Of a stretch of 64,000 bases of DNA, positions 44,174-57,580 are shown piece after piece. Under the pieces are notes generated by a model. That model was not told where the DNA came from and ran no database searches. It saw only the letters and a list, made by a program, of their open reading frames with translations. The translations under genes and the position numbers were made by a program. How positions within the stretch are numbered: the first letter of the stretch is position 1; each line of letters starts with the position of its first letter. The stretch comes from Trichoplax adhaerens (taxonomy: Eukaryota > Placozoa > Uniplacotomia > Trichoplacea > Trichoplacidae), in contig NW_002060944.1 of NCBI RefSeq assembly GCF_000150275.1, positions 3,414,229 to 3,478,228 of the forward strand. The letters run 5' to 3'.

Positions 44174-47100
44174 CGTTCTTCTCTATGTTGAGTGACTAAA
44201 AAACGGACTTGATAGTGTCTTGACAGTACCCTAGGCTACATCTCGATACACTTGACTACAACGAAAGGCTGTGACAACGATTATAACTATACTACTACTG
44301 TGTTCCACTTAGCAAAGACAGTGTTTTATAGAGCACAGCGTAGAAGGATCATCAAATCATTTTGAATCAGCACTTTTTAGTAGTCCACCAAGGTAAATTT
44401 TGTCGCCATTTTTTATTCCTAAACAAGGATAAGAAGAAAAAAAGAATTGGCTAGTGTCTTATCTCCCCCCTCGCTAGTCTTTTCTATCATAAACTGCGGT
44501 AGTATTAGCATGGTGTGTGTGCGTACATTTTTTTACCCCTTGTCTTGACGAGTCTTGACCGTGCTTGCTAGCATTGTCTCGGGCCGTTTCTTGACCTTGT
44601 ATTCCCCCCCCTCTATACGTACTAGAGAAATTGCATTTTTTTTTTCAATTATGTATAAATTATATCTTTGGATATGAACATAGCACAATATCATTCACTC
44701 TCATACATGGACGCTTGTCCTCGACACGATATAGACTGGACGTAAGTCATCTCGTAGGATGTCGTTATCGTTTTGAAGAGGAATGGAGAGGATTTGTGCG
44801 AAGAAAGTGATCCTTAGTTTACGTGTAGCGATGTTACGCGATAAAATACAGTAAACACTGCAGTGAATTTTCTCCATTAATTTTCATGCCTACTCTGTAT
44901 GTAGAAACGATCGTGTAGAATTCATCAATTTAGGACAGTAAAATATGAAGGATAACGGTGCCAATGGAGCGCTACAGCACATAGCGATGAAATGACTTGG
45001 GCATCAATCCCGTTTTCAACCAGAGAAATCGGGAGGAAAACGCGATCACCAATTCTATACTAGCTTCTCGTCATCTTAGAGGAAAACAAGACAAATATTA
45101 TAATGTCTCTCTACATAGAGTCAATAGCTTCAAAATGATCTGAACAAGAATGAATCGTAACCTTAGTTAGTCCTACTTTGTTCATCATCAATGTACAATA
45201 TCCATGATACTGACTACTAAACGAGTATCTTTCAAGTCAATCAATAAAGAGCCTTTATCTTCCAATGCCCTTTCTTAATTTGATCCTGTCCTCTAGATTG
45301 TACTCATAACGATCTATAATATAATCGCCCATGGGATGCTTGTAGTAGTGCTAATGACCTATTTTGTTGCCCTCAAAATGTTCAAAAAGGCTTTTTCAAA
45401 TACTATAAAATACTAGCAGATTTCTCATATAATACTTTTTACAAGTTCTGGTAGCAGAAGTGGATACAAACAACTACTACTTGTAATACATACGTATAGC
45501 CTCTTGATGTAATCTATGAACTTAATAAGTGTTCGATCAAAATTCTTTTACGTTACCTGTCTTTAATTAAATCCAATGGACTGTTGGGGCTGACTTTTTC
45601 TTGAATATAAACCCGATTATAACGGCGTGAAGTTACTGTACACAAGAGTTTTTGAGTTTCTCTTAACGATTATAATACTGTACCATATCAACAGCATACC
45701 CACTTCAAGATTCTACAGCTCACAGAAACTGCCAACAAGTACAGTGCCGTGTCGTAAATTATTTACAGCAAGTTTATCATCTTCCGCAAAATACATTCCA
45801 TGTCGTTTAATTAATTATCAATCATCACATTTGGATTTCTTGTTGTGTTAAGTATGCTTGACGTGGGAAAAGAATGGACGTTGAAACGTTTTCAATCGAT
45901 ATTTCTAACCCTTACATATTTTACTCTTACTATCATCCTGAAGTCATCACTTTAGTACCTACGCTGCTTCGTTATGCAAATATTCCAGTTGTAACTACTT
46001 CAGGATCTAGTCGTAATGTACAGTAGTGTGATAAGTGTATAATAATGTTCTCTAATTTTTAGACACTTTTAATAAATGAACACATGTACAGTATGTTATG
46101 GAAAAGACAAATGATGATGCGAAGATGATCGTAAATTCTAACCTAAACTATCGATTACTAGCTAGATTACACTCTTTGTGACTTTGCACACTTACTACAT
46201 ACAGTCTGTATACAGTACATCAGTGTCGTTGTAGTTCTCTTAGTAATTTAATGGAATGAATTATTCAGGTATTGGGTAATTTAGTCGATAGTATAGATGC
46301 TTTTAAGTTTAGTTCTTATCGACATCTTTAATCATGTTGTGATATCTAATCAATTTTAATCATTGCACTAAGGATTGTTGTAACCTATATACGCGTACTA
46401 GTACTGTAGGTTGATACTCTTTTGAAGTGAACTTTAAGTCGCTTAAAAAAAGATGTTATTTATTTATGCTTTAACGTTAAATCATTCGAGATATACCGGT
46501 CTTGATTACAATCTATTGATGATGCTTTAAATTTTATCGTAGAGCTCAATACAATGAACGAATTGAAACACTTAATACTGTAAAATATATTATTTCAATC
46601 AATTGCTGAGTTGGGTTAGCAAGTTAATGCACTAGCTATCGTTAGGTAGTGCATTAACTGTAAATTAAGTAAATAACCATATTGTCGTCACCATGTAATG
46701 ACATCAAGACGCGCATAGCTCCATTATGCCAATTTTATTTTCTATGTAGTACTTCCGCATTATTAATAGCTAGAGATAGTTATAGTTTTAGTGGTGAATT
46801 TATAGTTATAGCTACTGTAGACTTGAAGTCGCGACATTCCATGTAATATATTAATTGTGATTAAAGTAAATCTGGACAATATACCTCTCTAATTAATAAA
46901 ATAATTACTTATTAATGCAGATTTACTCGTGCACTTATATTCTTGGATAACAATCTTCTATTCTACAGCTTAACTTGACCTAGGAGTTACAATATCTACT
47001 ACCTTCAACATTATGCGAGCGAACTCGTATATTGCTTTTAACTCATTCTTATATTACGGGTAGAATGATATGCTACTCTATCCCCATTGATCACCTTAAA

Positions 47101-48191
47101 TTACCATTTTAATCACTCTATGATTTCATTATTTCGCTGTTTTGGCAGCCTATTTTAGTTGATATATATATATATATATTATGTGATTGACATGATATAG
47201 CAGTATTGCCTGGTTAAAAATTATTCTCCTCGGTACTGCGTAGAATCTGAAAGATATACTAGATTGGAAACATAGCTTGCTTGTCATTAACTCTAATGTA
47301 ACACTCGAAATATAAAATTGAAACAATCTCACTTTGCGGTACAGTACTTTACAGGCTATCATACAAGAAACTTCAGTTGATTTATATGGTAAATTAAAAT
47401 GTTATCTCTTGTTTAATTCTTAATTTTGCATTAATTAAGAATTAAATTGTTCATTTTAAAACAATTATAACTTACAAACATAGTAAAGGTTGCTAACGCA
47501 GTCTCATATGAGATATTTGTGAAACCTTGACCCATAAAACGAAATGCAGTAGTATTAAATATGTACGTATCATATTAAAATAAAAAGGTCATAGTGAACT
47601 TAAAATACTAAATGTACTGCTATTCTATACGTTCGAATCAATGAATTAACAATTTGAGACCAATATAGCGATTATTCGGACTTATTACTTATAATTATCT
47701 CAATGTTAATGAGTATTCTTTGGGAATACTATCCATCAGCAATCGAATTTTTGCACTAAACATATTAGCCTGTATGATCGATCGTAATACGTATATATCG
47801 TATAATAATTAAAATTGTTAGTATATCTATTAACCTGCAATGACCTACAACGATTTACAATTTTAGCGTTTTGATTGACCCTGCGGAATTTTCTTTTCAC
47901 ATTGTTTGACATTAGTTTTTTTACAATTGGACGTCATCCTTTTTAGATATTCAAGTGCAAACTTGTAAGAGCGTATTGTTGCTACTTTCCCATAATCTTA
48001 GTTATACCAGGACTTGAATAAGTAAAAGTTTCTTTCTAAAGTCTCTGGTTAAGCGATGATATCAATACAAATGTTTTTAAATAATACTGTATTGTATAAT
48101 AATATGTCTTTCTACTGATTAATATGAAATATAGCAACGTAATATTTCAATATTAACTTGAAATACTTTCCTGATATGAATATTCTTGCAG

Positions 48192-51100
48192 GTACTGGAC
48201 TTCGTTCTGCTGCTGGCGCGAAGAATGTTCGACGTGTACCAGCGCCTGCTTCATTACCCAGTTTAAAAAGTGAAAATTTGGGAAATGATCCTTCTGTAAG
48301 CATCGTACCTTCTGGTGGCTTAGGATGGGGAAATGTAGAAAAAAACGATCAAAGTAGTAATAATACACCAGCCACGACAACTACTCGAGTGTCCCCAGCT
48401 GTAAGCCAGTCAGAATCTACTACCTCTGGTGCAACGCAACGAAGCCAAGAAGTAGATCAAAATGAATCAACCGCTAATCAAACTGTGTGGAGTGGCAGTA
48501 CTGTCGTTGCAGAAGCAAAAGTAGCACAATGTAAGCCATAATTGATTATACGTGGGAAATATTACATTCGTAATCCTGTTAATCCAAACAAGTATAATCG
48601 ATTGATTGTAGTAGACCGAAATAATGCAATGAGCATAATAATATTGCATATTAGCAACAGGGTCCGTATCTATTTTACCTACTTAGTATCTTTACAGTGC
48701 ATTCTTGTTATTATGCAGTAGGTTAAAATTTTTTCCTTGAATTCAGTAATAAACATTGTAATTCTCATTATTACCTTATTACGATTACGATATATTACCA
48801 CCGCATACTAATTTAACCATAGATTATACGTATCGCTCCTAATAGTCAATATTATACTAGTTCGACATATTTATACCCTATGGCGAAATAATTAGAAGTT
48901 TTATTTATTGATATAGCAAATCGACCACTATCCCAGCGTGAGTTCCCAGCTTTAGGCGATCCTGTTGAAGCTAGTGAAGAAGAACCGGATGTAAAAAATA
49001 CCTACGGGCAAGAGCAAAATCACCCTCAAGGTACTTTATTATCGTATAGTGTCAATGTACAGTGTTGGAATGTTGATAATTATAAATTGCTGTATCTTTG
49101 TTAATACATTTATACATTATTCTAATTTAATCTAGGTACTTTTATTCCTGAAATGCCGTATAATATTGGAATGCCCAATCGTGGAATGATGTACCCACCT
49201 GGTGCTTACTTTCAACCAAATGTATGCTTAGAGTTTCTAGTATAGCTATGTTTTTCACACCTTATCTGGGGTACTTTATAATATATAACACGACATATTT
49301 ATATATTTTATTATTATAATGTGATCTAGTTTAACGCGGGAATAGGTAATGATCCTAGATATTATGCACCTAATGAAGGTTTTCATGATGCCGAGAAGTA
49401 AGTTTAGACCCAAATTTACTCTTAAATAATTAGCACTGTCATGTTATATCAATGATACAAATCTATTGACACTTTATAAGCTGACTTCGCAATTGTCTAT
49501 ACATCAATAGTCGGAAAATGTTTAATCAAAGCAGTAATAATCCTACCAACAAATATCAGTCTCAAGCCGTAAAGAATAACAACGTAATTGAAGATGATAC
49601 AAGCGATGAAGGTTGGGCAGGTCAACAGGAGGAGATGGATTTTACGGATCGATTATGCTTCGATACAGATGATACTGAAGATGATGAAGAATCAAATTCA
49701 GATTCATCACATAAATCTAGTGTAAATAAATGTAGCGATGAACAAAATATTGCAATACGTGATGAATCGCATAATATAAGTATTGAAAAGCCTAAAGATA
49801 ATGTTCAAGTTGTTGATACAACAACACGCGAGGTTAGCTATATATATGTATATATACAACGTGCTAAACTATAAATTTTGCTACCATTTTTTTTACTCAC
49901 TTTTTACATCATGTATCGTTTTATTATAGCCGTCAAAAGGAAATGGTAGAGCAGTACCTCGTCAAGCTTGGCATCAACCTGATGATAATTTTAAAGTATC
50001 ACCAGCTAGTCCTAACAGAGCTAATGAACATGGCCCTCCTGCTAAACAGAGAGGTAGAACTGATATGATTGCTGATGATTGGTCTAACCCAGACGAGGAA
50101 CAACAAAGGGACAAAGCAATGGGTCGTACCAAATTTGAAATATCTAGAGAATCGATAGAGCAAGCGAGACGTAGGCGTGAAGAAGAAGAAAAAAGGTTGA
50201 AAGAAGATCAGGCTAAAGCTGCTCAGGCAAAGTTAAAGGAACTTGAAAAAAAATGCCAGATTAAAAGTAACGATGGTGCCACTAGGTTAACTGATTCAAT
50301 GCATTTAACTGACGCAATAACAGAAAATTCTAGTGGTAGGCATGCGCATTCAGATTTTTCTTCTCAAAAATTTGACAATAAGCAACAAGGCTATAGAAGG
50401 AATGAAAATAAATTTCATCATGCGCCTCATGATGCTGCCAGTAGCTCGCGTAAAGAAGAAGTTCCACCATTTCAGTTGTTGCGTAGAAATACATCTGATA
50501 ATTACGACCACAACAAGGATGCAGTAGCCGATAGAGATGAATCACAATCGATTGGTGAGGTTAAAAACGCTGCTAGTTTGGATAATATTAATAACGATGG
50601 GGTTATTTTAGCAAAGAATGACAGTACTGCCAATACTAAAAAAGTCACTTCAACCGATGCCACATTGCTAGATTCCAGTCAAGCATTAACTAAGGCAGAC
50701 GAAAATCTTGCAAAATCTAATGATGTAAAACAAGATAATATGAAAAACACAGCTAATACCGGAATGTCAAGAAATGTCGGTATCACACAACACCAAAAGA
50801 GACCAGAAAAACAGCCTGCTTATTATTATGACGAGTATGATAGTTATCAAAATTATGGGGGCGAAAATAATTACCACAGTAACAGTATAGGACGATCTAA
50901 CCAAAAATATCGAGGTAGAGGTGGTAAACGAGGATATCCTGCTCGTCAACAATATGATAATCGTCCATACCCCAACAATCGTAGAGGTAAAGAATATCCG
51001 TACGATCAAAGTGGAAAGAGACAACCGAAAAGGATAATGGAAAGGGGTCAAAGAAATTTCAAACCTACTGAAAAGCACGAAAAAAGATATGATAATGCTA

Positions 51101-54100
51101 CTGTTGAACCAGTGAGAAAAGGTGAAGTACAATCAGTTAAAGCAATACAGAATAATGCAAGAACAAGTAGTTCGTTTTCCTCTCGTGGATCATCAATTGA
51201 TGAACGATTAACAGAATCTGCAATGGTAGAATCTGACAGCAATCAAGTGGAACTTGCTTCCAGTAATGAAAATAATCCAAATTTAGTAACAAGTATACCT
51301 GATTTGGGTAATCAATCCGTGAATCAACAAATAAATGAAATTTTTAATCAAGAATTAAATAATGATAATATATATGTTGAAAAGGGTCATTTACTTGCAG
51401 AGATTGAAAATAGAGATAGTTGCTTAGGAATTGAAAAGATGACATTATCGGATCATGAAAGTAGAGAAAGAGTTGGAAAGAGTCTAGTTAATGATGAAGA
51501 TAAGAGTGATGTGACAGAGAAATCAACAACGATAGATAACAAAGAATCAGGTACTAGGATCGAAAGCGTTGAAAGCGATCATGAAATCTTGGCTGCCAAA
51601 GATAGTAATAATAGTGGTAGAGAAAATCTGCGTGATTCCAGTAAATTAGAAAGTGCACCAGCAGATGATAGGGAGCAAATTTTAACAAAAGATGGTAATA
51701 CGGAAAAACTGTTAAAAGCTGGTTATACTGGCGCTCAAATGCGGAGAAAAGATAGCAATAATTACTCCACTGAAGAAGCTATACATAATAAATCTAATCG
51801 TTTCTTAAAATATAAGGACAATACCGACATGAAAGGGAGAGTTAATAAACGAAATTATAACAAAGATTATGAATATGATAATCGTGGTGCGTATAGAAAT
51901 GATAGACGTAAGCCATATGATAAAGGAGTATCATATCCAAGTACACAAAGACAATACGAACAAGCAAAAAGCTCTCATCGAGATATCAGTATTACAGTGC
52001 CGACTGAGAAAGATGCGCAAAGAGTAGTTATAGTCGAAGACGAAAAACAGCATAGTAAGTCTTATGAACCATCAGCTAGATCTGATAACACTAAAAGGAG
52101 ACAGGAAAAGCATCTTCCACCAAGTAACCGTAGAAATTACGAAGATGATGATCAACATCATTGGCCCCAGGATCGGTCAAGATTTGATAAACGTAATATC
52201 CACTCAAATAATAGACACAATGAAGGAAAGAGATATAATGATTCATATTATCGTCCTAATAAGAATTTTTCTAGTAAACCTCAAACTTCAAAATTTGATC
52301 GACCTGGCAACAAAAATCAAAACCGAAATTACAATGACTATGGTAGTCGTTCTGAACCGCAACCATATAAACATATGCATAAGAAGGTAGAAGAAACTAA
52401 AACATCGAAACGTGATCAATCTTATCATGACGATATTGCACAAAATTACGAAGGACGGAAAGCTGATGCTGACGGTAATGGTAATAATAAAGGAGATGAC
52501 GATAACCGCCTAAGTGGGTCATCGCAGCCGAAAGGTAACGTTAGCGGATATCCACGAAGTGATACAACTCAAACAGTTGGTGACAACAAAGGGAAAAGTA
52601 AACCACCTACAAAAGATCCTCTTGACAAAAGTAATAAAGGATTCACAGAAGTTAGCTACAATAAAAGAAAAGGTAATGATCGTCAACGAAATGACAATGA
52701 ACGTTCTAGCCATAAAACAAATTATAATAATGTCCCTACTAGCTCCGTAACTAGCACTGGGCAACAGCGAGAGCAATTAGAAAAATCTTCACATAATCAA
52801 AAACTACAGGAGAATGCAGCAGCTTCAAAACCACTAGATAAAAATTTAGTGGATAAAGGAAATGTTCCTGATGGTAAAGAGCGAGCGACTGGTGCTGGTA
52901 ACAATGACCAAGTTGAGCGTGCTTGGGATATACCTCTAAAAACGAGTAAATTGGCCGCGTCAGCACCTACTCATCAAACCAACAGGCCAAATTTAATGCA
53001 ATCACAGCTGGATGAAAAAATTAATGTAAAGAAATCTACCGATATAGAGGAGATTCATCGAAAGAATTCGCATACTATTAAAGATACATCACAGGGAAAA
53101 TCTTCAAATACGGGAAATAGGCCTGATAAACCTATGGCACAAACTGATGAAAAAGCAAATCGAAAGCCTACCGGAAAATCTCCTCCAATTGGAATGGAAA
53201 GAATAGATGATGCTAAAGCTGATAAATCATCAACTAGAAGTAATTCAGAATGGGAACGAAGGAAAACTACTGATAAAGCTGAATTTTTGGGACAAAGAGA
53301 TATAGAAGATCAAAATATTAAATACAAATCAGAAAGACAACAATATAGAATTGATGAGAAAGCAGATAAGAAAAAAGTAGCGGAAAGAAATGAATACTTC
53401 GGTCATTATGCTCAATCTAATAAAGACCTCGATGATAGAGGTCATAAACATGTTAAAAAATCCAATACGAAACCGGAAATTGAATTTTACCAACCAAAAC
53501 ATCGCAGAGATAATACCTCACGAAATGATTTTAAGAATCCTAATTATAGGAATAAGAATGATAAAAATAATCAAACAGATACGAGGAAACCTGGCAAGGC
53601 GGAAGACAGCCAGTACCATGAACAGCGAAAAAAGGTAAATGTGACTACTAAAGTTTTAAAACTAACTTTATTTTAGAAGCGACGCCATTTTAATTCATAT
53701 TCTGATTTCTGATAGATTAATAATGATAGTTTGGGCTCCCATTCATCGCCAAAATCAACTGGATCTACTGCCCACCAATTAGTTGACAGCGATAAAGTCG
53801 TTTCACCACCAAAGAAACGGACTAATGAAGTACCCAAATCAGCACCGCTAACTTCAAAGTCTAGTTCCGACACACCCGACCAGGTAGAAATTTTTTATCT
53901 TCTCGGTTTACTTGATATCTTAAAACTATGACTATTTCAGCTGAATACAGTTGACATTATAATGTTTCTGTCGTCCATGTTATTAATGCATGTCGTAGTT
54001 GATAATTTGTACTGTTTATTTAATAATTTCAAAGAACCTTTTAGCTACAAACGTTACAATCAGTGTTAGATCTGTAATTAATAAAATATCTTGATTTTGT

Positions 54101-55816
54101 TTTAAAATACAGGATATTATAACAAATCGATCTAGCATGATATCAGGCTCGGGGAATCAGGAACGATTTCAAGTAGAGGATGAAACTGTAGTAAGATCAT
54201 CTCATCCTGTTGTTGAAAAGGAAACACCTAACGCATCGGACAGCGGACGTAATGATACCTCGGTGAATAAGCATCAAGCATCTTCAAACTCTGTAAAACA
54301 GAGTGAAATTATGCCATCGATTGAATCTGTTGTGTTTAACAAGGAAACTACTACTGGTGGTGATTCAATGAATCTTGCTGGGAAACAGTGGTCAACTAGT
54401 ACTAACATTAACAACAATAAATCAAATAAAAGTAGAATCGATTCAAGCGAAGTACCGGCATTGGAACCAAAAAGAGATGCACCTGACGTTGGGATACCTG
54501 ATGCTATGGCAGGGCATGTCCCGGTATCTCAAGCTTATAAAGCCCAAAATAATCCGGTTGATTATCATCAAAATGGAAATCAACAGTATTACGTTCATAA
54601 CAAACCGAAATTACCAAATGCATCACCTACTGGTACTCTAGGATCTCCAAAACAGTTATTTCAAGGGCAACAATATACTGTTAACCAACACCAACATGAT
54701 CAAATGATGCGTCATTCAGTAAATAGATTAAGCCATCATTCTCACAGTCCTCACTTATATCAATCTGCAAGCCAAAGTCAACAACGGGTTGATGCAGTCG
54801 GAAATCATGGTATGGTGAATCATTCACTATCTATGTCAGTTAATGCTACAACGCCTAATTTACCTATATCGAATCCAAATTATAACAGTCAAGCGTATGG
54901 TACGAAGAAAGCAGACTATCAAACAATTCAGTCGATGGATCCTGTGCACCATTCATTATTATCCGCAGCTGGTATGCCTCCTCAGCAATCACAATCGCCT
55001 GGATTGCATTCTCAACCAGCATCTTTACAGTGGTCAGTTGAACAAGCGAATAATCCAGTCCAATCGACAGTTGGTTTAAGAGGGCCAACGGTACATGATG
55101 GTATTAACCAAATACAAACAGTATCATATATCGATAAACAACATAAACCTCATGGAGGTTCGTACGAAACAGAAGTATCGCCAATGTTTAGTAATTCCGT
55201 GGATGGTATAGGTAATTCAAATTTAACTGGAACAAATCCTCGAGTCCCTAGTCCAGGTGTCAATACTGCTGTTGGTGTGAATCTTCAAAACTCTTCTTAT
55301 CGAGATTACACTGGACAAAATTTTGCAGCCTATCAAGCGTCACAACAATTGACAACTAATAGAAATTTTAATATGCAACCTAGCGTAAGTGGATTTCAAT
55401 CATATGTTATGCCAATGAGTACAGTAGTAGGAAATAGCAATCAGGCTGTTGTTGTAAATCCGCAACAGGGTAATATGAGTATAGCTACAGGTACTGCTAG
55501 GCCTATTGGACCGCTTCACTCGACCACTATTCAATCGGTTCAGTTTCGACCGGCATCTATTGGTGGCGGAGTAGTAGGACAAACTACACGAATGGCTCCA
55601 GATGTTCAAAGTCTGGACCAGCTTGTTGTAGGGCCAAATGTACGTGGAATTATGACTAATTATAGTATGAATAATCAGCAAGGACAGCTGCAAGTTCGAC
55701 CAACAAAGAATCTAAACAATCGCAATGCTAAATCACCTTATGAGCGACAAAATGGCAGCAATAACATGCATAGACTAAAGCAACGAGGGGACGTTTATAG
55801 GCATCGCAAAGGATAA
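48192..55816 (+). CDS. PRRC2/BAT2 family protein (first exon not found)
   Basis: Eight exons join in frame: 48192-48530, 48917-49030, 49136-49221, 49330-49397, 49511-49832, 49930-53634, 53716-53883 and 54113-55816 (TAA), 2168 residues plus a missing N-terminus. The BAT2 N-terminal signature is clear: [34 protein letters not shown], then [10 protein letters not shown], a Gly/Pro/Tyr-rich [20 protein letters not shown] stretch, the acidic [20 protein letters not shown], and the helical [20 protein letters not shown]. The rest is very polar, rich in Asn, Lys, Asp, Arg and Gln, with [10 protein letters not shown]-type RG motifs, and ends in a Gln/Ser/Asn-rich region. PRRC2 proteins bind RNA and translation initiation factors and localise to stress granules in vertebrates. 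Exon 48192 enters in phase 1 after a TTGCAG acceptor, so an upstream exon with the KYSTLNLF-type start is required. The 3.7 kb exon 6 is exceptional in this window. Confidence 0.93.
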
Positions 55817-57580
55817 TATCAATATATATAAATTAACGCTTCATGCGCATACGTACTTACAAACTGTTATGTAAATGCGATAGTTTGATGAATGCAATTT
55901 TGCAAAAATATCCAAACTACAAGTGTATTAATTTTATGCCACTGAATTAAAATTTGTCTGCTATAACAAGATTTCTAGGGCGTTTATGATGTGGAAAGTT
56001 GGCATGCATATTGTGTATTATTTAGATAAGATTTCTTATACATTAATATTACGCTATCCACTAACTGCTACTTAAGCAATTGGTTTTGTTGCGATGGTTA
56101 ATTATAACAAATGGTTGACCATCTTTACTTATGTACAGTAAATTATTGATTTGCGTATTTGTAGTCTAAATTGATATGTTCATCGCTGCTGTACTATTAT
56201 TATTATTGTTATTATTATTATTCCTATTCTTATTACTCTCTATATTATCGTCATTATCAATGGTAACAATAGCAAGTTGTTTCTGTATTATTGATGTTTT
56301 CACCATTGCTGTTACTCTTTCTTTCGACATTCTACACTCTTGAATGGTTTAATCTTCTAATCTCGTTTTTTCGAATTATATCGATGCGATTAAAAGTATG
56401 TGAAATATATCTAAAGTGTACATTAATTAGTCTCTACCAAACACACACTCTCACACACACACAAAAAAAAATGGGTTTATGAATTGACTGTGTTAGCAAT
56501 TAGACATGGTGCATGCGTTGTCATAATATAATACTAATCAGTTTACTGTATTGCAATGCGATTGTTTATTTTATCCAATTTTAAAGTTTAGGCGATACTA
56601 TTTCGAGTCTAAAGGTCATATGCTGCTTAGACGCGCTGTATCTTGTTTATTGTATTTTAAAACTACTTATATATGTGTAGGCATCTATTTGTATACCTAT
56701 TTACGCGTATAAGTACATATCTCTATGCCTGGTACTATTAATAAAAAAATTAATTAATTTACGCAATGCAAGTCTATCGATAGTGAAGCTGACTAAACGA
56801 ATTGATATTGTATGATATTGCCTATGTCAGAGACTACAGTGAAGAAAATGAGTGAAGGACAGGAAAGGACTTTTCATTGATGAAAATGTGAGGGCCGACT
56901 TCCTTTACTGGTCATTTTAACTGTACAGTAGATCTGTAGCTGTGCATTGTGCCTCTTACTAGTGGCTCCCATAGTACCTTTGCAGTTATCACGTATAGTA
57001 AACTTGATGTTTAATTGATTTACGCGTAGTATGTAATCACAAAGTACGCTCGAGTATTCTTTAGAACAAGATTGAGTTAGAACTATGCTAATGCATTTTC
57101 TTCTCCTCCCGCACTCCATACTCATGTCTACCTTCATCGTAGAGTTTGGGTGTTCTACCTAACTTTTGGCCTATATGTAATTATTATTCTAGCCTAATTA
57201 TGCTAATTTTATTAATTTAAGGTCGAGTTGATTTACGTGCAGTATGTAATCACATAGTACGCTCGGGTATAGCACAAAATTGAGTGAGAACTGTGCTAAT
57301 ACTTTTACTTCTGTAGTCCATGCCTATGTCTGCCGTCATCGTAGACTTTAAGCATTCTGCCTAGCTATTGGCTTATATACGCGTATAAAATTATTTTAGT
57401 CTAATTATGCTAATTTTATTAATTCGATGTCGAGCAGATTTACGTGTAGTAGGTAATCACATAGTACGCTTGGGTCTTAAAGTACAAGATTGAGTTAGAA
57501 CTGTGCTAATACTAATGAATCATTAAATTAAAATTATTCATCAAATTATCCATAAAAAGTAGCACTTGCGATTGAATACA
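55817..57580. other. PRRC2 3' region and intergenic repeats
   Basis: Contains (att)n at about 56198-56221, a (ca)n-rich run with an A stretch at 56440-56470, and a tandem repeat at 57017-57520 immediately upstream of the next gene. AATAAA-like sequence occurs near 56738. No gene recognised. Confidence 0.6.
57017..57520. repeat. Tandem repeat of about 210 bp, 2.4 copies
   Basis: Units begin gatttacgcgtagtatgtaa (57017), gatttacgtgcagtatgtaa (57230) and gatttacgtgtagtaggtaa (57437), so periods are 213 and 207 bp. Shared landmarks are tagtacgct, attgagttagaac and ctaattatgctaattttatt. The array ends 60 bp before the collagen galactosyltransferase start codon and so lies in its promoter region. 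Confidence 0.9.

Larger units (their letters stand above)
37594..48191. other. 10.6 kb gene-poor region upstream of PRRC2
   Basis: No gene could be assembled; the first coding exon(s) of PRRC2 must lie somewhere here or in its 5' part. Contents: a 222-bp tandem duplication (41391-41815), TACAGTAC-rich stretches (42660-43060), an 11-bp minisatellite (43070-43157), a GGTAC/GATAC 5-mer run (about 43167-43193), and a stretch around 42400-45000 that looks less AT-rich and contains unassigned frames. A (TA)n run lies at 47161-47180. Confidence 0.5.

Noticed and set aside
45875-46026. Possible small protein after an ATG near 45875
   Set aside because: The ATG is not in the same frame as the longest open stretch ending at 46026, and the peptide matches nothing I know.
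50330-55693. Numerous open frames on both strands inside the PRRC2 exons
   Set aside because: These are shadows of the long, stop-free, low-complexity PRRC2 exons.
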